Of a stretch of DNA of 52,886 nt, positions 11,188 to 21,072 are shown in pieces. The DNA is from Bacteroidota bacterium. GTDB lineage: Bacteria; Bacteroidota; Bacteroidia; JABEUT01. Every line of letters begins with the position of its first letter. Positions within the stretch are counted from its first letter, which is position 1. The stretch is taken from contig JAKAOA010000005.1 in the NCBI GenBank assembly GCA_021823405.1, forward strand, positions 1 to 52,886, in the 5' to 3' direction. Below the pieces are notes generated by a model. That model worked only from the letters and a program-made list of their open reading frames with translations, did not search any database and had not been told where the DNA came from. Made by a program: the position numbers and the translations under genes.

Positions 11188-12318
11188 GTGCATGTAGTTC
11201 ATCTTATAGCCAATAATTCTTCGGTACCTTATTTTAACTGGTTTGCCGAACGAATAGGTAAGTATCCGGATATGAAGTTCTCATTTGTGGCTTTATATCC
11301 TGATAAGCCGACTCTAATAGAAGAACTTAGAAATAGAGGGTGCGATGCCTATTGGGTAAGATTTGACCATAGGCAAAGAAAAGCCGGTATGATAACTTCT
11401 TTCTTTCGCTTATTCCGCCTCTTTCGCATGCTGAAGCCGGATGCAATTCATACCCATCTCTTCGACGATTCGCTACCGGCATTGTTAGCAGCGCGATTGG
11501 CGAGGGTAAAAATAAGAGTAATACTGAAACAGGACACAGCATTTCACTGGAATTTTAAACCTATATGGGTATGGGCGGATAGATTTAATAATATTAACGC
11601 TACGCATATTGTTGCCACTAGCGGTGAATCAAAAAAATTTATTTTGGAAAATGAAAAAGCCCGAGCGTCAAAAGTGTATATGGTTCATCACGGTATTGAC
11701 CTAAAGGCGATTAAAATGCAGGATGAGAACCTTAAAAATAAGTTGAAAGAACAATTTAATCCCCGGAAAGGGTTTCTAATTTTAACTATAGCCCGTTATA
11801 TCGAATGGAAGGGATACAGGTACATAATAGAAGCGGCTAAAACCATTATCGCATTAAATAAAAATATTAAATTTCTCTTCGCAGGTTATGGAGAACAGGA
11901 ACAGGAGCTGCAACAACTTATTAGTACTCACGGTTTAAATGATTATATTCAATTAACCGGATGGGTTGACCGGAACTACATACCATCGCTCTTTGGCATT
12001 GCCAACATTTATTTGCACGCCGCCGTTATGGAACCTTTTGGCTTTGTGATAGCCGAAGCAATGGCAAATGGGGTGCCTATTGTATCGACAAAGACAGGTG
12101 TTGCCGCGGACCTACTAACGCACAAGGAAACGTGCTATTTTGTAGAAAGCAGGAATGGTTCAAGTATTGCAGAGGGTATAGCTTGGATGATTGAGCACCT
12201 TAAAGAAAGAGAGGAAATGAAAGGGAAATTGGAAACGATGGCTATTGAATCTTTGGGAGTGGATCTAATGCTGGAAAAGTATCTAAAACTGTATAAAGGT
12301 CAGCTGACGAATAACTGA
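11188..12318 (+). CDS. Family 4 glycosyltransferase
   Basis: VHHGIDLK, TIARYIEWKGYRYIIEAA, LHAAVMEPFGFVIAEAMANGVPIVSTKTG. Confidence 0.89.
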   Translation: MHVVHLIANNSSVPYFNWFAERIGKYPDMKFSFVALYPDKPTLIEELRNRGCDAYWVRFDHRQRKAGMITSFFRLFRLFRMLKPDAIHTHLFDDSLPALLAARLARVKIRVILKQDTAFHWNFKPIWVWADRFNNINATHIVATSGESKKFILENEKARASKVYMVHHGIDLKAIKMQDENLKNKLKEQFNPRKGFLILTIARYIEWKGYRYIIEAAKTIIALNKNIKFLFAGYGEQEQELQQLISTHGLNDYIQLTGWVDRNYIPSLFGIANIYLHAAVMEPFGFVIAEAMANGVPIVSTKTGVAADLLTHKETCYFVESRNGSSIAEGIAWMIEHLKEREEMKGKLETMAIESLGVDLMLEKYLKLYKGQLTNN

Positions 12319-12325
12319 CGGGGAA

Positions 12326-13198
12326 TCATATAATTTTCTTTAATAATGTCACTATCATTGGCGGATAAACAAGGACCGATTTTATAGCATATCTGATAGC
12401 GCGTAATGGGTTCTTCGCGTTTTTATACCAGCTGCCCGACAGGATAAGATAAATATTGGCAATTATCTTGTTCCGGTAGCTGCCCGGAGGGAGAATATTC
12501 TCATCTTTTATTTTCTTTATAATATATTTCTCATCATGTTCCAGCAGTTTAACGCTCTTACTCATGCTGCCAGGTGCATTCCGGTATTTTACCAGCGTTT
12601 TAGGCAAATAAAATCCTGTGGCATATTTGGAAAGTACTATCTTCATATATCTGTCGGCGCAATTGGACAAATTTTCATCGAAGTGAAATTTCTCTTTCAT
12701 CAAGCCCGATTTAACCATAATATTTGAAGAAAAGGCGGGTATATTCTCACTTTTCCACTCCATTACAGTTTTAAATAGATTTTGCGCCTCCGCCCCTTTC
12801 TCCACTGATACATCAGTCAGATTCGAGTCGCACTTTACAGCATCTGAATAAATAAAGTCGGAAGAACTGTTCCGCGTCAGAGCATTATACTTTTCTTCAA
12901 GGTTGGCAGGCAGGTACATATCGTCGGCATCGAGAAGCGCGATATATTTTCCACCTGCCGCTTTTATTCCTGCGTTGCGGGCGGCAGATACTCCATTATT
13001 CTCCTGCCGGATAATCTTAATTCTGCGGTCGGTTAAATATGAACTTACAATCTCTGCAGTATTATCCGTAGAGCCATCATCCACCACTATCAGCTCCCAC
13101 AATGGAAATGTCTGATTTATAACTGAAGTAATGGCTTGAGCGATAAAGCCGGCTGCATTGTAAGCAGGAGTTATTACGCTTATTTCCGGAACATTCAT
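12326..13198 (-). CDS. Family 2 glycosyltransferase
   Basis: ISVITPAYNAAGFIAQAITSVINQTFPLWELIVVDDGSTDNT; GVSAARNAGIKAAGGKYIALLDADD; start moved to the internal Met preceding the conserved N terminus. Confidence 0.88.
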   Translation of the reverse strand: MNVPEISVITPAYNAAGFIAQAITSVINQTFPLWELIVVDDGSTDNTAEIVSSYLTDRRIKIIRQENNGVSAARNAGIKAAGGKYIALLDADDMYLPANLEEKYNALTRNSSSDFIYSDAVKCDSNLTDVSVEKGAEAQNLFKTVMEWKSENIPAFSSNIMVKSGLMKEKFHFDENLSNCADRYMKIVLSKYATGFYLPKTLVKYRNAPGSMSKSVKLLEHDEKYIIKKIKDENILPPGSYRNKIIANIYLILSGSWYKNAKNPLRAIRYAIKSVLVYPPMIVTLLKKII

Positions 13199-13271
13199 AT
13201 ATAGGAATTGACAAAAATACCTATTTTTGAAAGGATACGAAGTTAAGCGAATATCCACACGTCACCAAGTC

Positions 13272-14474
13272 ATGAGTTCAATGAACGGCAGAATACTATT
13301 TATCACACAATGGAAGTATGACGATGCGTTGGTGCAAACCTACACATTGCCGTATATAAGGATAATCACAAATATCACCTCCAGTTATCCTTATCTGATA
13401 ACCATGAAGGAAGGCAGCAAGTCAACCACGATAGAAAAGAAAAACGGTGTGATTGTGATACAGATGCCATCCGGTAAGAGATTGCTCTATATGGGCTGGC
13501 TGCTCAATTTTTTGAAACTATATATTATTTCAGGAAGAAAGAATATCCGGCTGATACATGCATGGTGCACAACTGCAGGAACGATAGGCGCGCTTTTAAA
13601 GCTTCTCGACAAAAGAAAGACACTGGTGATAGACAGTTTTGAACCCCATGCCGAGGCAATGGTGGAGAACGAGAGCTGGAGGAGCGGCGGCATTAAGTTT
13701 AAATCTCTGTTTTATATGGAAAAGCTGGAAGCCGCAATAGCCGACCATTTAATTTTCGCCGCGCCGGGAATGGAGAACTATATATTAAAAAAGTATAAAA
13801 CCCAAGTCACGAATTTCTATGTAAAACCTGCCTGCACCGACCTTGATATGTTTTCGGATAAATACATGAAAGATGAGGCGTTAATGGCAAAATACTGTCT
13901 GCAGGATAAGATTGTATGCGTTTACGCCGGAAAATTCGGTGGCATCTACCTTGAAGATGAAACATTCGCGTTCATACAAAGCTGCGATAAATACTGGGGC
14001 GATGACAGGTTCCGCTTTCTGCTTCTTAGCAACGTTTCGGAAGAATATATCAGGGAAAAAATTTCAAAGTTCTCTATTCGCCAATCGGTCGTGATAAAAT
14101 TGTTTATTCCGCACAGCGAGGTGCCTTCTTATATGGGCTTGGCAGATTTTGCTATATGTCCCGTGAAGCCGGTGGAATCTAAAAAATACTGTTCTCCGAT
14201 AAAAAATGGTGAGTATTGGGCGATGGGGCTGCCCATAGTTATCACACCGAATATTTCTGTGGACTCGGATTTAATCCGCAATAATCATGCCGGAGCCATA
14301 TTGGAGGGCTTTACAGATGCTGATTATAAAAATGCAATAAAACAGGTTGATTCAATCCTTCAAGGAAAAAGCAGGCGGGAGGTATATACATTAATACGAC
14401 CTTTGGCTGAAAAGTACCGTAATTTCGGAATTGCAGAGAACGTTTACAAAAAGATTTACGGGCAAATATCTTAA
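13272..14474 (+). CDS. Putative GT4-like glycosyltransferase
   Basis: C-terminal SPIKNGEYWAMGLPIVITPNISVDSDLIRNNHAGAILEG; start shifted downstream of a TATTTTTG box at 13222-13229. Confidence 0.65.
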   Translation: MSSMNGRILFITQWKYDDALVQTYTLPYIRIITNITSSYPYLITMKEGSKSTTIEKKNGVIVIQMPSGKRLLYMGWLLNFLKLYIISGRKNIRLIHAWCTTAGTIGALLKLLDKRKTLVIDSFEPHAEAMVENESWRSGGIKFKSLFYMEKLEAAIADHLIFAAPGMENYILKKYKTQVTNFYVKPACTDLDMFSDKYMKDEALMAKYCLQDKIVCVYAGKFGGIYLEDETFAFIQSCDKYWGDDRFRFLLLSNVSEEYIREKISKFSIRQSVVIKLFIPHSEVPSYMGLADFAICPVKPVESKKYCSPIKNGEYWAMGLPIVITPNISVDSDLIRNNHAGAILEGFTDADYKNAIKQVDSILQGKSRREVYTLIRPLAEKYRNFGIAENVYKKIYGQIS

Positions 14475-15919
14475 ACTTCAAAGGTAATGATGAATGTTGT
14501 TCCCTTATTTAATACTGAAGTTACATTTATAGTACCGTTATGCAACCTGATTATCTTCTCGGCAAGCGATAGCCCTATGCCTGACCCCTCGTAACCTGCG
14601 GAGCTTCTCGCCCGATAGAAAGGTTTAAAAATATGTTCTATCTCCTCTGCCTCTATTCCTATTCCGTTATCTTCTATTTTTATGCAAACATCGTTATTAC
14701 TGCAATAAACATCGCACCTCACCTCCTTATCCTCTGAAAATTTTAAGCCATTCTTCAGAATGTTACTGATGGCTATAAACAATAATCGCCTGTTACCCGA
14801 TATAGTATATCTGGCCGGGTTATCCGGCAAATCATAGTTCATTTTTATTTTCTGTGCGGCTTTGCTCCCGTCAGGCGATTCATTGGCAAGTTCGTCAACT
14901 GCCTCCCATAGCAGTTCATCTAACCGTATTTTCTGCAATTCCGAAGTATCGGCGCCCGTTTGCGTGAGTTCCAGCAAACTGTTCAGCATGGCATGAAGCT
15001 TTTCCGACTCGTCAATAATGTTTCGCAGGGTGCTCCGGTATTCCTCGCATTCCCTGTCCGTTTTAAGCGTTATTTCGGCATTGCCCAGAATCTTAGTCAG
15101 GGGAGTGCGCAGTTCATGTGATGCATTGGATATAAATGATCGCTGGTCGCTGAACGACTGTTCAAGATGTTCAAGCAGGTTATTTATAGCATCGGAAAGC
15201 TGATTTATTTCATCTTTCTTATGACGTGAAATGCCCAATCGATGATGCAAATTTGTACTACGGATTATTTTAAGGTCGTTGGTTATTTTCAAAATCGGCT
15301 GTAAGGCGATGGTTGCAAAAATTCTCCCCAATACAAACGTTATGGCTAAAGAAGCCAAAAAGGAAAATGTCATTATGAGCAACAGTTTATGCATCTCCTG
15401 CAGACCGGCATCATCGATGGCTGATGCGATGATTACAAAATTCCCTGAATTATCCCGATAATACAGACCGGTAAACTGCTGGTTGCTTTTTGAAAAATGA
15501 ATTTTTTTCTTTTCAATTACCTCGTCAATTAACTTCTTAAGCGATTCGGAAGGTTTGGAGCTAGCAGTATCTTCCTGAATGAATCTTAATGAGGAGTGTA
15601 TGTTCTTCAGGTTGGCGTTCGACCAGCTTACAGAGTCCTCCTTTATAAGCACGCCGCGGTATTGATCGTTGTAAATATGCGTTACTTCATGCGACAGCAT
15701 TTGCGGATAGGTCTGTATGACTTTCCTGAACTGGTCGCTCGTCATATTATCCTGCGCCAGATAAAGCTCGCCTACGATAAGCGCACGGTAATCAAGCCGT
15801 GAGTAAAAACTTTCTTTCCTGTTTTGGTCAACCGATACATATATTGCCGACAATGCAAGGAAGAGCAATATGGCGAACATAAGAGTAAATTGCAGAGCCA
15901 GCCGGTTTTTTACTTTCAT
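14471..15919 (-). CDS. Membrane-bound sensor histidine kinase
   Basis: HAMP-like region, FISNASHELRTPLTKILGNAE, ILKNGLKFS, DNGIGI, GSGIGLSLAEKIIRLHNG. Confidence 0.93.
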   Translation of the reverse strand: MKVKNRLALQFTLMFAILLFLALSAIYVSVDQNRKESFYSRLDYRALIVGELYLAQDNMTSDQFRKVIQTYPQMLSHEVTHIYNDQYRGVLIKEDSVSWSNANLKNIHSSLRFIQEDTASSKPSESLKKLIDEVIEKKKIHFSKSNQQFTGLYYRDNSGNFVIIASAIDDAGLQEMHKLLLIMTFSFLASLAITFVLGRIFATIALQPILKITNDLKIIRSTNLHHRLGISRHKKDEINQLSDAINNLLEHLEQSFSDQRSFISNASHELRTPLTKILGNAEITLKTDRECEEYRSTLRNIIDESEKLHAMLNSLLELTQTGADTSELQKIRLDELLWEAVDELANESPDGSKAAQKIKMNYDLPDNPARYTISGNRRLLFIAISNILKNGLKFSEDKEVRCDVYCSNNDVCIKIEDNGIGIEAEEIEHIFKPFYRARSSAGYEGSGIGLSLAEKIIRLHNGTINVTSVLNKGTTFIITFEV

Positions 15920-15964
15920 GATGCATAATCTTTAAAAGCGTCGCCGTTTGTATGGAACAATAAT

Positions 15965-16846
15965 TTAAAATTCAAGAGAAACTCCGCCTATTATTTGCAA
16001 TAACCCAATATCCATAACTTTAGGCGAATCGAAAGTGTTAGCCGAATATGAATTGGGCGGCATTGTATTGGAGTTATTATAGTTTAATATACTGTAATTT
16101 GGGTAGGTAATATTCGTGCCTTCATAATTAACGTCTAGGTGGATGCCAATGCCGTCAACAATGTAATACATTAATCCTACGCTGCCGAAATAACCGAACC
16201 CCCGCCCTTCGCTGAATGAATAAAGCGTAGTTTGCCCCGGTCCGATAAAAAATACCGAGGGGTAATTGGAAGATACTATACCCGCCAGTACCTTCGCCTC
16301 GAAACTTATGTTGCTCCTTAATGGATTTAAATGGAAAGAATGGTGTTTCCCATTATCTGCATTTGAACGCGTTGGCGACAGAGGTATGCAGTAGTAGGGT
16401 CCGGCTATAAACTGGGTAATATTGAAGTTATCGCCACTGGTAACATATATCTGGCTCTGCGGGTTTAATTTGTGGTACTGCGCGCTTAAAGATTGGATGT
16501 CATAAGTATTTACATCTTCACCATACATCAGCATTACGTTCCAATGATGATAAAACCTCCAGGCAGCATAAAAGTCGTAATGGAAGCTGGTTTTAATCCC
16601 TACGGCATAGCCGTTTAGACGGTTGGTGTCGCCATTGCCAATTTTTCCAAGCGGCAGGTTGGAGAAATTTTCCCTTCCGAAATCGAGCATCGGAAAATTA
16701 ACGCCGTTAGAGTAACCTACAACAAAACCTTTGTCCTCTCCACCTAAAAACAATTGTGCGTTGCAATGGAACCAAATTGCAAGTAGCGCTATCGGAAAGG
16801 TAATCAGTTTCTTCATTAATATTGCCCGGTTACATTTAATTTTCAT
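15965..16846 (-). CDS. Putative outer-membrane beta-barrel protein
   Basis: Signal peptide (FPIALLAIWFHCNA), alternating aromatic strands, C-terminal LQIIGGVSLEF. Confidence 0.5.
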   Translation of the reverse strand: MKIKCNRAILMKKLITFPIALLAIWFHCNAQLFLGGEDKGFVVGYSNGVNFPMLDFGRENFSNLPLGKIGNGDTNRLNGYAVGIKTSFHYDFYAAWRFYHHWNVMLMYGEDVNTYDIQSLSAQYHKLNPQSQIYVTSGDNFNITQFIAGPYYCIPLSPTRSNADNGKHHSFHLNPLRSNISFEAKVLAGIVSSNYPSVFFIGPGQTTLYSFSEGRGFGYFGSVGLMYYIVDGIGIHLDVNYEGTNITYPNYSILNYNNSNTMPPNSYSANTFDSPKVMDIGLLQIIGGVSLEF

Positions 16847-17295
16847 ATATATTTTTGCGAAGGTGATTTCAAAGCTAATAATTTATTTTAAACCGGTTGC
16901 CTTACCTTTCTGATTTCTTTCCTTGCCATAACGCTATTTCATCTGCTATTCGGTATGTGCGGTTTATACCTACAAAGAATGCAGTCAACAATTGATTTTG
17001 CCGCAATGCGCAAACTCCGTTCGGTGTAGTTTAGTGAAGAGTGGAAATTGGGTATCCCGATAGTTATCGGGTTGTGAAAAAGTCATACTCATTTGGCAGG
17101 CATATCTCGCTATGTGTGTTTTAGTCATTAGATATAGAATTTAAAACTTTAAATCCCCGACAGAATTCTGTCGTTTTCTGTCGGAAAATGCGTATTTTTT
17201 CATATTGCCGGTAGGGTATATTTTAATGAAACATATTGATTTCCAATCATTTTATAAAGATTTGAAAAATTGACGTTATTCCGACCAAAATTGAA

Positions 17296-17311
17296 CCCGA
17301 TAGCTATCGGG
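17296..17311. repeat. Palindrome CCCGATAGCTATCGGG, dispersed copy
   Basis: Perfect 16-bp palindrome; identical copy at 37074-37089 and one-mismatch copy at 17056-17071. Confidence 0.8.
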
Positions 17312-17609
17312 TTGTTAAAATGCACAAATTCAAAACATCGGCATAGCTGCCCGTTCAGGCATTTTACGTTCACAAAATCATTTACGGGCACTATTTTTTC
17401 TTTTATCAAAATCATTTTATAGCAGTTAGAAGTTTATCTCATAGCTTATCGTTTATATCTCATAGTTCATCGCTCATAGTTTGTATCTTATAGTTCATAG
17501 CTTATCGCTAAAGAACGCAAATATATACATTATTTATTACATATTACATATATTGATAAATTATTTATTAACAATCTGCCTCACCCAGCTCTTATTCCAC
17601 CTCACCCTG

Positions 17610-17697
17610 CCCTCTCCTTGAGTAAGGAGAGGGTTCACTTGAACTCAAACGACCATTACTCTACCTCACCCTGCCCTCTCCTTGTGCAAGGAGAGGG
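17610..17697. repeat. Two tandemly placed hairpin repeats CCCTCTCCTTG..CAAGGAGAGGG-type
   Basis: ccctctccttgagtaaggagaggg at 17610-17633 and ccctctccttgtgcaaggagaggg at 17674-17697, each preceded by acctcaccctg. Confidence 0.85.
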
Positions 17698-17765
17698 TGA
17701 ATGCCGAAAAATACTACTCTTCCAGATATTTTGCATTCACAAAATTGCTTAGGGGGCAGCGTACA

Positions 17766-19433
17766 TCATTCCTCCTTCGTCTTGGTAACATACCGCAGGT
17801 CGAGCATGTTCAGGGAGTTCACCGGTAAGCCCGATACCCGGTTGCTGACAAGCCGTATTACCTCATCGTAGTAGAGCGGAACTACAGGCGCGGCATCCAT
17901 CACCATTTCATCCAGTTTTCTGTAGTCGGCATAGCGCGACGAATCGTTTCTATCTCCTATTGCTTTATCGTACAACTCGTCGAATGCCGCATCGGAATAG
18001 TGAAAATAATTCACCCCTTGAGGGGAGAAATTTTTTGTACAGAAAAGGGAGAGAAAGTTTTCTTCATCGGGATAGTCACCCACCCACGATTTTTTGAAGA
18101 AATAGCACTGTCCGCTTGCCACACATTCCGAAAGTATGGCGGGTTGTTCGCGCAATACATTAATTTTAATTCCTACCTGTTGCAGCTGGCTCTGCACTGC
18201 CATGGCGAGCTGTTCCCATTCGCTGCTTACCCGCAATACAAGCGCAGGAAGGTTATTACCGTTCGGGTATCCGGCTTTGGCAAGCAGTTCGTGCGCCTTA
18301 TCGGGATTGTACCTGTATTCTTCAATTTTATTGTCCTTTGAACCGGGCAGGAATGGAGGAACAAAGCCGCCGTTTGCCGGTATTCCTACGTTATTGCGCA
18401 AATAACGCACTATATCTTCCTTGTTTATTGCATAATTTATCGCTTGTCTTAATGCTTTACTGCACAATGGGTTTTTATTCACATCGTTTTTCGACGAATC
18501 CATCATAAAGCCCAAATAATCGGTTTTTATAAAGGGGGCGCGCTGCATGTACATCTTTTTTCTAAATTCGTCCTTCAGTTGTCCGTCGGGAGTAAGCACC
18601 TCTCTCGGATTAATGGCTAATATTCCCGACACCATGTCTATCTTACCGTCGAGAAACTTGAGAAACGATGTTTCAGCGTCCCTTATAAAGGTTATTACTA
18701 CGCCGTCGATATAAGGCAAAGACGTTCCCTGCTTATCCTTTTCAAAATAATGGTTATTGCGAACAAGTATCATCCTGTCTCCGCGTTCCCATCTTTTTAG
18801 CTGAAAGGGACCTGTGCCTATGGGATGCTCGCCGAAATCAAGCCCGTACCTATCAACCGCTTCTATAGGTATTACCGAGAAATACTTCATCGTTAATATG
18901 TTCATAAAGGGGGCGTAGGCGCGCTTCATATATATTATAAAGGTAGAATCGTTAGGAGCGTAAAAACCCTGATAGGTTCCCGGATAAACCCTGTCCACAT
19001 TCTCCAGCAAAGTGGTTGCATCGGAAATGCGCGCATCAAATAAACGGAAGAAGCTATGCACAAAATCGGAAGCGGTAACTTTCCTGCCTTTACCACCCGG
19101 AAAGATTGAATCGTCCTGAAAATAAACATCTTGCCTCAAATGAAAGGTGTAGATTTTCCCGTCAGGTGCAATCTCCCATGCTTTTGCCAGACAGGGTTTT
19201 ATTCTTAACGAATCGTCGAGCTGAACAAGTCCGTTATATATCTGGTTATCTATCACCTCACTCTCAAAGCTTCGCGCCGATGCAGGGTCGAGCGATGTTA
19301 CATCGCCCATTTCGTTGTAACGGAAGAAGGTAAAAGTTTTATGAGCGGTATTTTGCCGGCAAGACATCAGCCAACAGCTAATAACCGACAAATATGTAAA
19401 TAGGACTATTTCAGCGGCAATACTTTTTTTCAT
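17766..19433 (-). CDS. Peptide ABC transporter substrate-binding lipoprotein (family 5, OppA/DppA-like)
   Basis: YNEMGDVTSLDPASARSFESEVIDNQIYNGLVQLDDSLRIKPCLAKAWEI; HPIGTGPFQLKRWERGD; lipobox-like SCWLMSC. Confidence 0.9.
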   Translation of the reverse strand: MKKSIAAEIVLFTYLSVISCWLMSCRQNTAHKTFTFFRYNEMGDVTSLDPASARSFESEVIDNQIYNGLVQLDDSLRIKPCLAKAWEIAPDGKIYTFHLRQDVYFQDDSIFPGGKGRKVTASDFVHSFFRLFDARISDATTLLENVDRVYPGTYQGFYAPNDSTFIIYMKRAYAPFMNILTMKYFSVIPIEAVDRYGLDFGEHPIGTGPFQLKRWERGDRMILVRNNHYFEKDKQGTSLPYIDGVVITFIRDAETSFLKFLDGKIDMVSGILAINPREVLTPDGQLKDEFRKKMYMQRAPFIKTDYLGFMMDSSKNDVNKNPLCSKALRQAINYAINKEDIVRYLRNNVGIPANGGFVPPFLPGSKDNKIEEYRYNPDKAHELLAKAGYPNGNNLPALVLRVSSEWEQLAMAVQSQLQQVGIKINVLREQPAILSECVASGQCYFFKKSWVGDYPDEENFLSLFCTKNFSPQGVNYFHYSDAAFDELYDKAIGDRNDSSRYADYRKLDEMVMDAAPVVPLYYDEVIRLVSNRVSGLPVNSLNMLDLRYVTKTKEE

Positions 19434-19623
19434 ACTTACTTGTTTTTTTTACGTGTCGGCATGTGTATATTACAAAATTCCCATTTTTTTTTACTTTCAT
19501 CTGTCCGTCTCCAAATAGTTTTTAACAGGATGGTGTGTATGAATAAAACGGGAATTGATGAAAAAAATGATAGCCGCCGGAAGTCAGCAGACGCACCGGA
19601 CTTGCGCTGTATAGATAAATTAC

Positions 19624-19631
19624 TACTTTTG
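19624..19631 (+). promoter_or_regulatory. Bacteroidota-type -7 box (TACTTTTG, consensus TAnnTTTG) for mtaB
   Basis: Exact consensus match 13 nt upstream of the ATG at 19644. Confidence 0.5.
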
Positions 19632-19643
19632 CGCGTAAAGGAA

Positions 19644-21035
19644 ATGAGCAGAACATTCGCCATACATACCCTCGGCTGCAAACTGAACTATTCCGAGTCA
19701 TCATCAATTGCATGTTGTTTGACTGAAAACGGATTTACCAAGGTACAGTTCAAAGAAAAAGCGGAGCTGTATGTTATAAACACCTGTTCGGTAACACAGG
19801 AAGCCGACAAGGAGTGCAGGCAGATTGTCCGTTCCGTTCTGCGGCGAGCGCCAGGCGCCTTTATCGCAATTACGGGATGCTATGCCCAGCTTAAACCTGA
19901 AGAAATAGCCGGTATAGAGGGTGTGGATTTAGTACTGGGCGCTTCCGAGAAATTCAACCTGCCGCTTTATCTTGATAATCTTGATAAAAAGGGGTTCGCC
20001 CAAATCCATTCCTGCGAAATTGAGAAAGTAAACATCTTCCATCCTGCTTATTCTTCGGGCGACAGAACGCGGAGTTTTCTGAAAGTGCAGGACGGCTGCG
20101 ATTACAATTGCTCCTATTGCACCATACCGCTTGCAAGGGGCGGCAGCCGCAGCGATTCCATAGCGAACGTGAACAGAAACGTTTATTCCATCGCTTTAAA
20201 GGGAATCAAAGAAATTGTGCTTACGGGGGTGAATCTGGGAGATTACCGCGAACCGCAGTCAGGCGCCGGGTTCTTTGAACTGATTCAGACGCTTGAAGAT
20301 ACAAAGGCGCCGGTTCGTTTCCGTATTTCGTCCATAGAACCGAACTTGCTGAAAGATGAGATAATAGAATGGGTAAGGAGGTCGCAGAAGTTCGTACCCC
20401 ACTTTCATATTCCACTGCAGTCGGGAGCCGACGCCATATTAAAAAAAATGCGCCGCAGGTACCTTCGCGACCTCTATACTGAAAAGGTAACGCGTATTAA
20501 ATCGCTGATGCCGCATTGTTCAATCGGCGTTGACGTAATAGCAGGGTTCCCGGGCGAAACGGATGAATATTTTAGCGAATCTTACGAATTCCTGCGTTCG
20601 CTCGATGTTTCGTACCTCCACGTGTTCACCTATTCCGAAAGAGATAATACGTCCGCAGTACTCTCTGATTTGGAAAGCGATTCTATTCCCATGGAGATAA
20701 GAAGGAAACGGAACAGGATGCTGCAGATTCTATCCGAAAAAAAGGAACGGCGTTTTTTCGAGCAGAATGTGGGCTCGGTTCGTCCCGTTCTTTTTGAGGC
20801 GCGTAACCGTAATGGATTTCTGTACGGCTATACCGACAATTATATCAGGGTAAAAACGGTATTTAATAAAGCATTACAAGGGCAAGTGGCGAAGGTTGAA
20901 CTGGGCGAACTTACAACTGACGGAATGATGAGCGCAGCCCTTGCTAAACCCATAATACCCGATTTCATAAGCCAAGGCATAGATGCGGAAACCGGGTATT
21001 TAACGGTTCCGGCGGCATTAGAAAATATAAACTAA
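19644..21035 (+). CDS. mtaB: tRNA (N(6)-L-threonylcarbamoyladenosine(37)-C(2))-methylthiotransferase MtaB
   Basis: FAIHTLGCKLNYSESS, radical-SAM DGCDYNCSYCTIPLARGGSRS, GVDVIAGFPGETDEYF; start at MSRTF, not at the upstream ORF Met. Confidence 0.92.
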   Translation: MSRTFAIHTLGCKLNYSESSSIACCLTENGFTKVQFKEKAELYVINTCSVTQEADKECRQIVRSVLRRAPGAFIAITGCYAQLKPEEIAGIEGVDLVLGASEKFNLPLYLDNLDKKGFAQIHSCEIEKVNIFHPAYSSGDRTRSFLKVQDGCDYNCSYCTIPLARGGSRSDSIANVNRNVYSIALKGIKEIVLTGVNLGDYREPQSGAGFFELIQTLEDTKAPVRFRISSIEPNLLKDEIIEWVRRSQKFVPHFHIPLQSGADAILKKMRRRYLRDLYTEKVTRIKSLMPHCSIGVDVIAGFPGETDEYFSESYEFLRSLDVSYLHVFTYSERDNTSAVLSDLESDSIPMEIRRKRNRMLQILSEKKERRFFEQNVGSVRPVLFEARNRNGFLYGYTDNYIRVKTVFNKALQGQVAKVELGELTTDGMMSAALAKPIIPDFISQGIDAETGYLTVPAALENIN

Positions 21036-21072
21036 AAACCGTCTTCTGAACACCTATAAATAATCGATTTTT

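Noticed and set aside
17200-17415. 71 aa minus-strand ORF
   Set aside because: Spans the repeat-rich intergenic region, including the CCCGATAG palindrome; no support as a gene.
17425-17515. Possible CRISPR-like array of tcatagttcatcg units
   Set aside because: Units are short, degenerate and lack unique spacers of constant length; a degenerate tandem repeat, not CRISPR.
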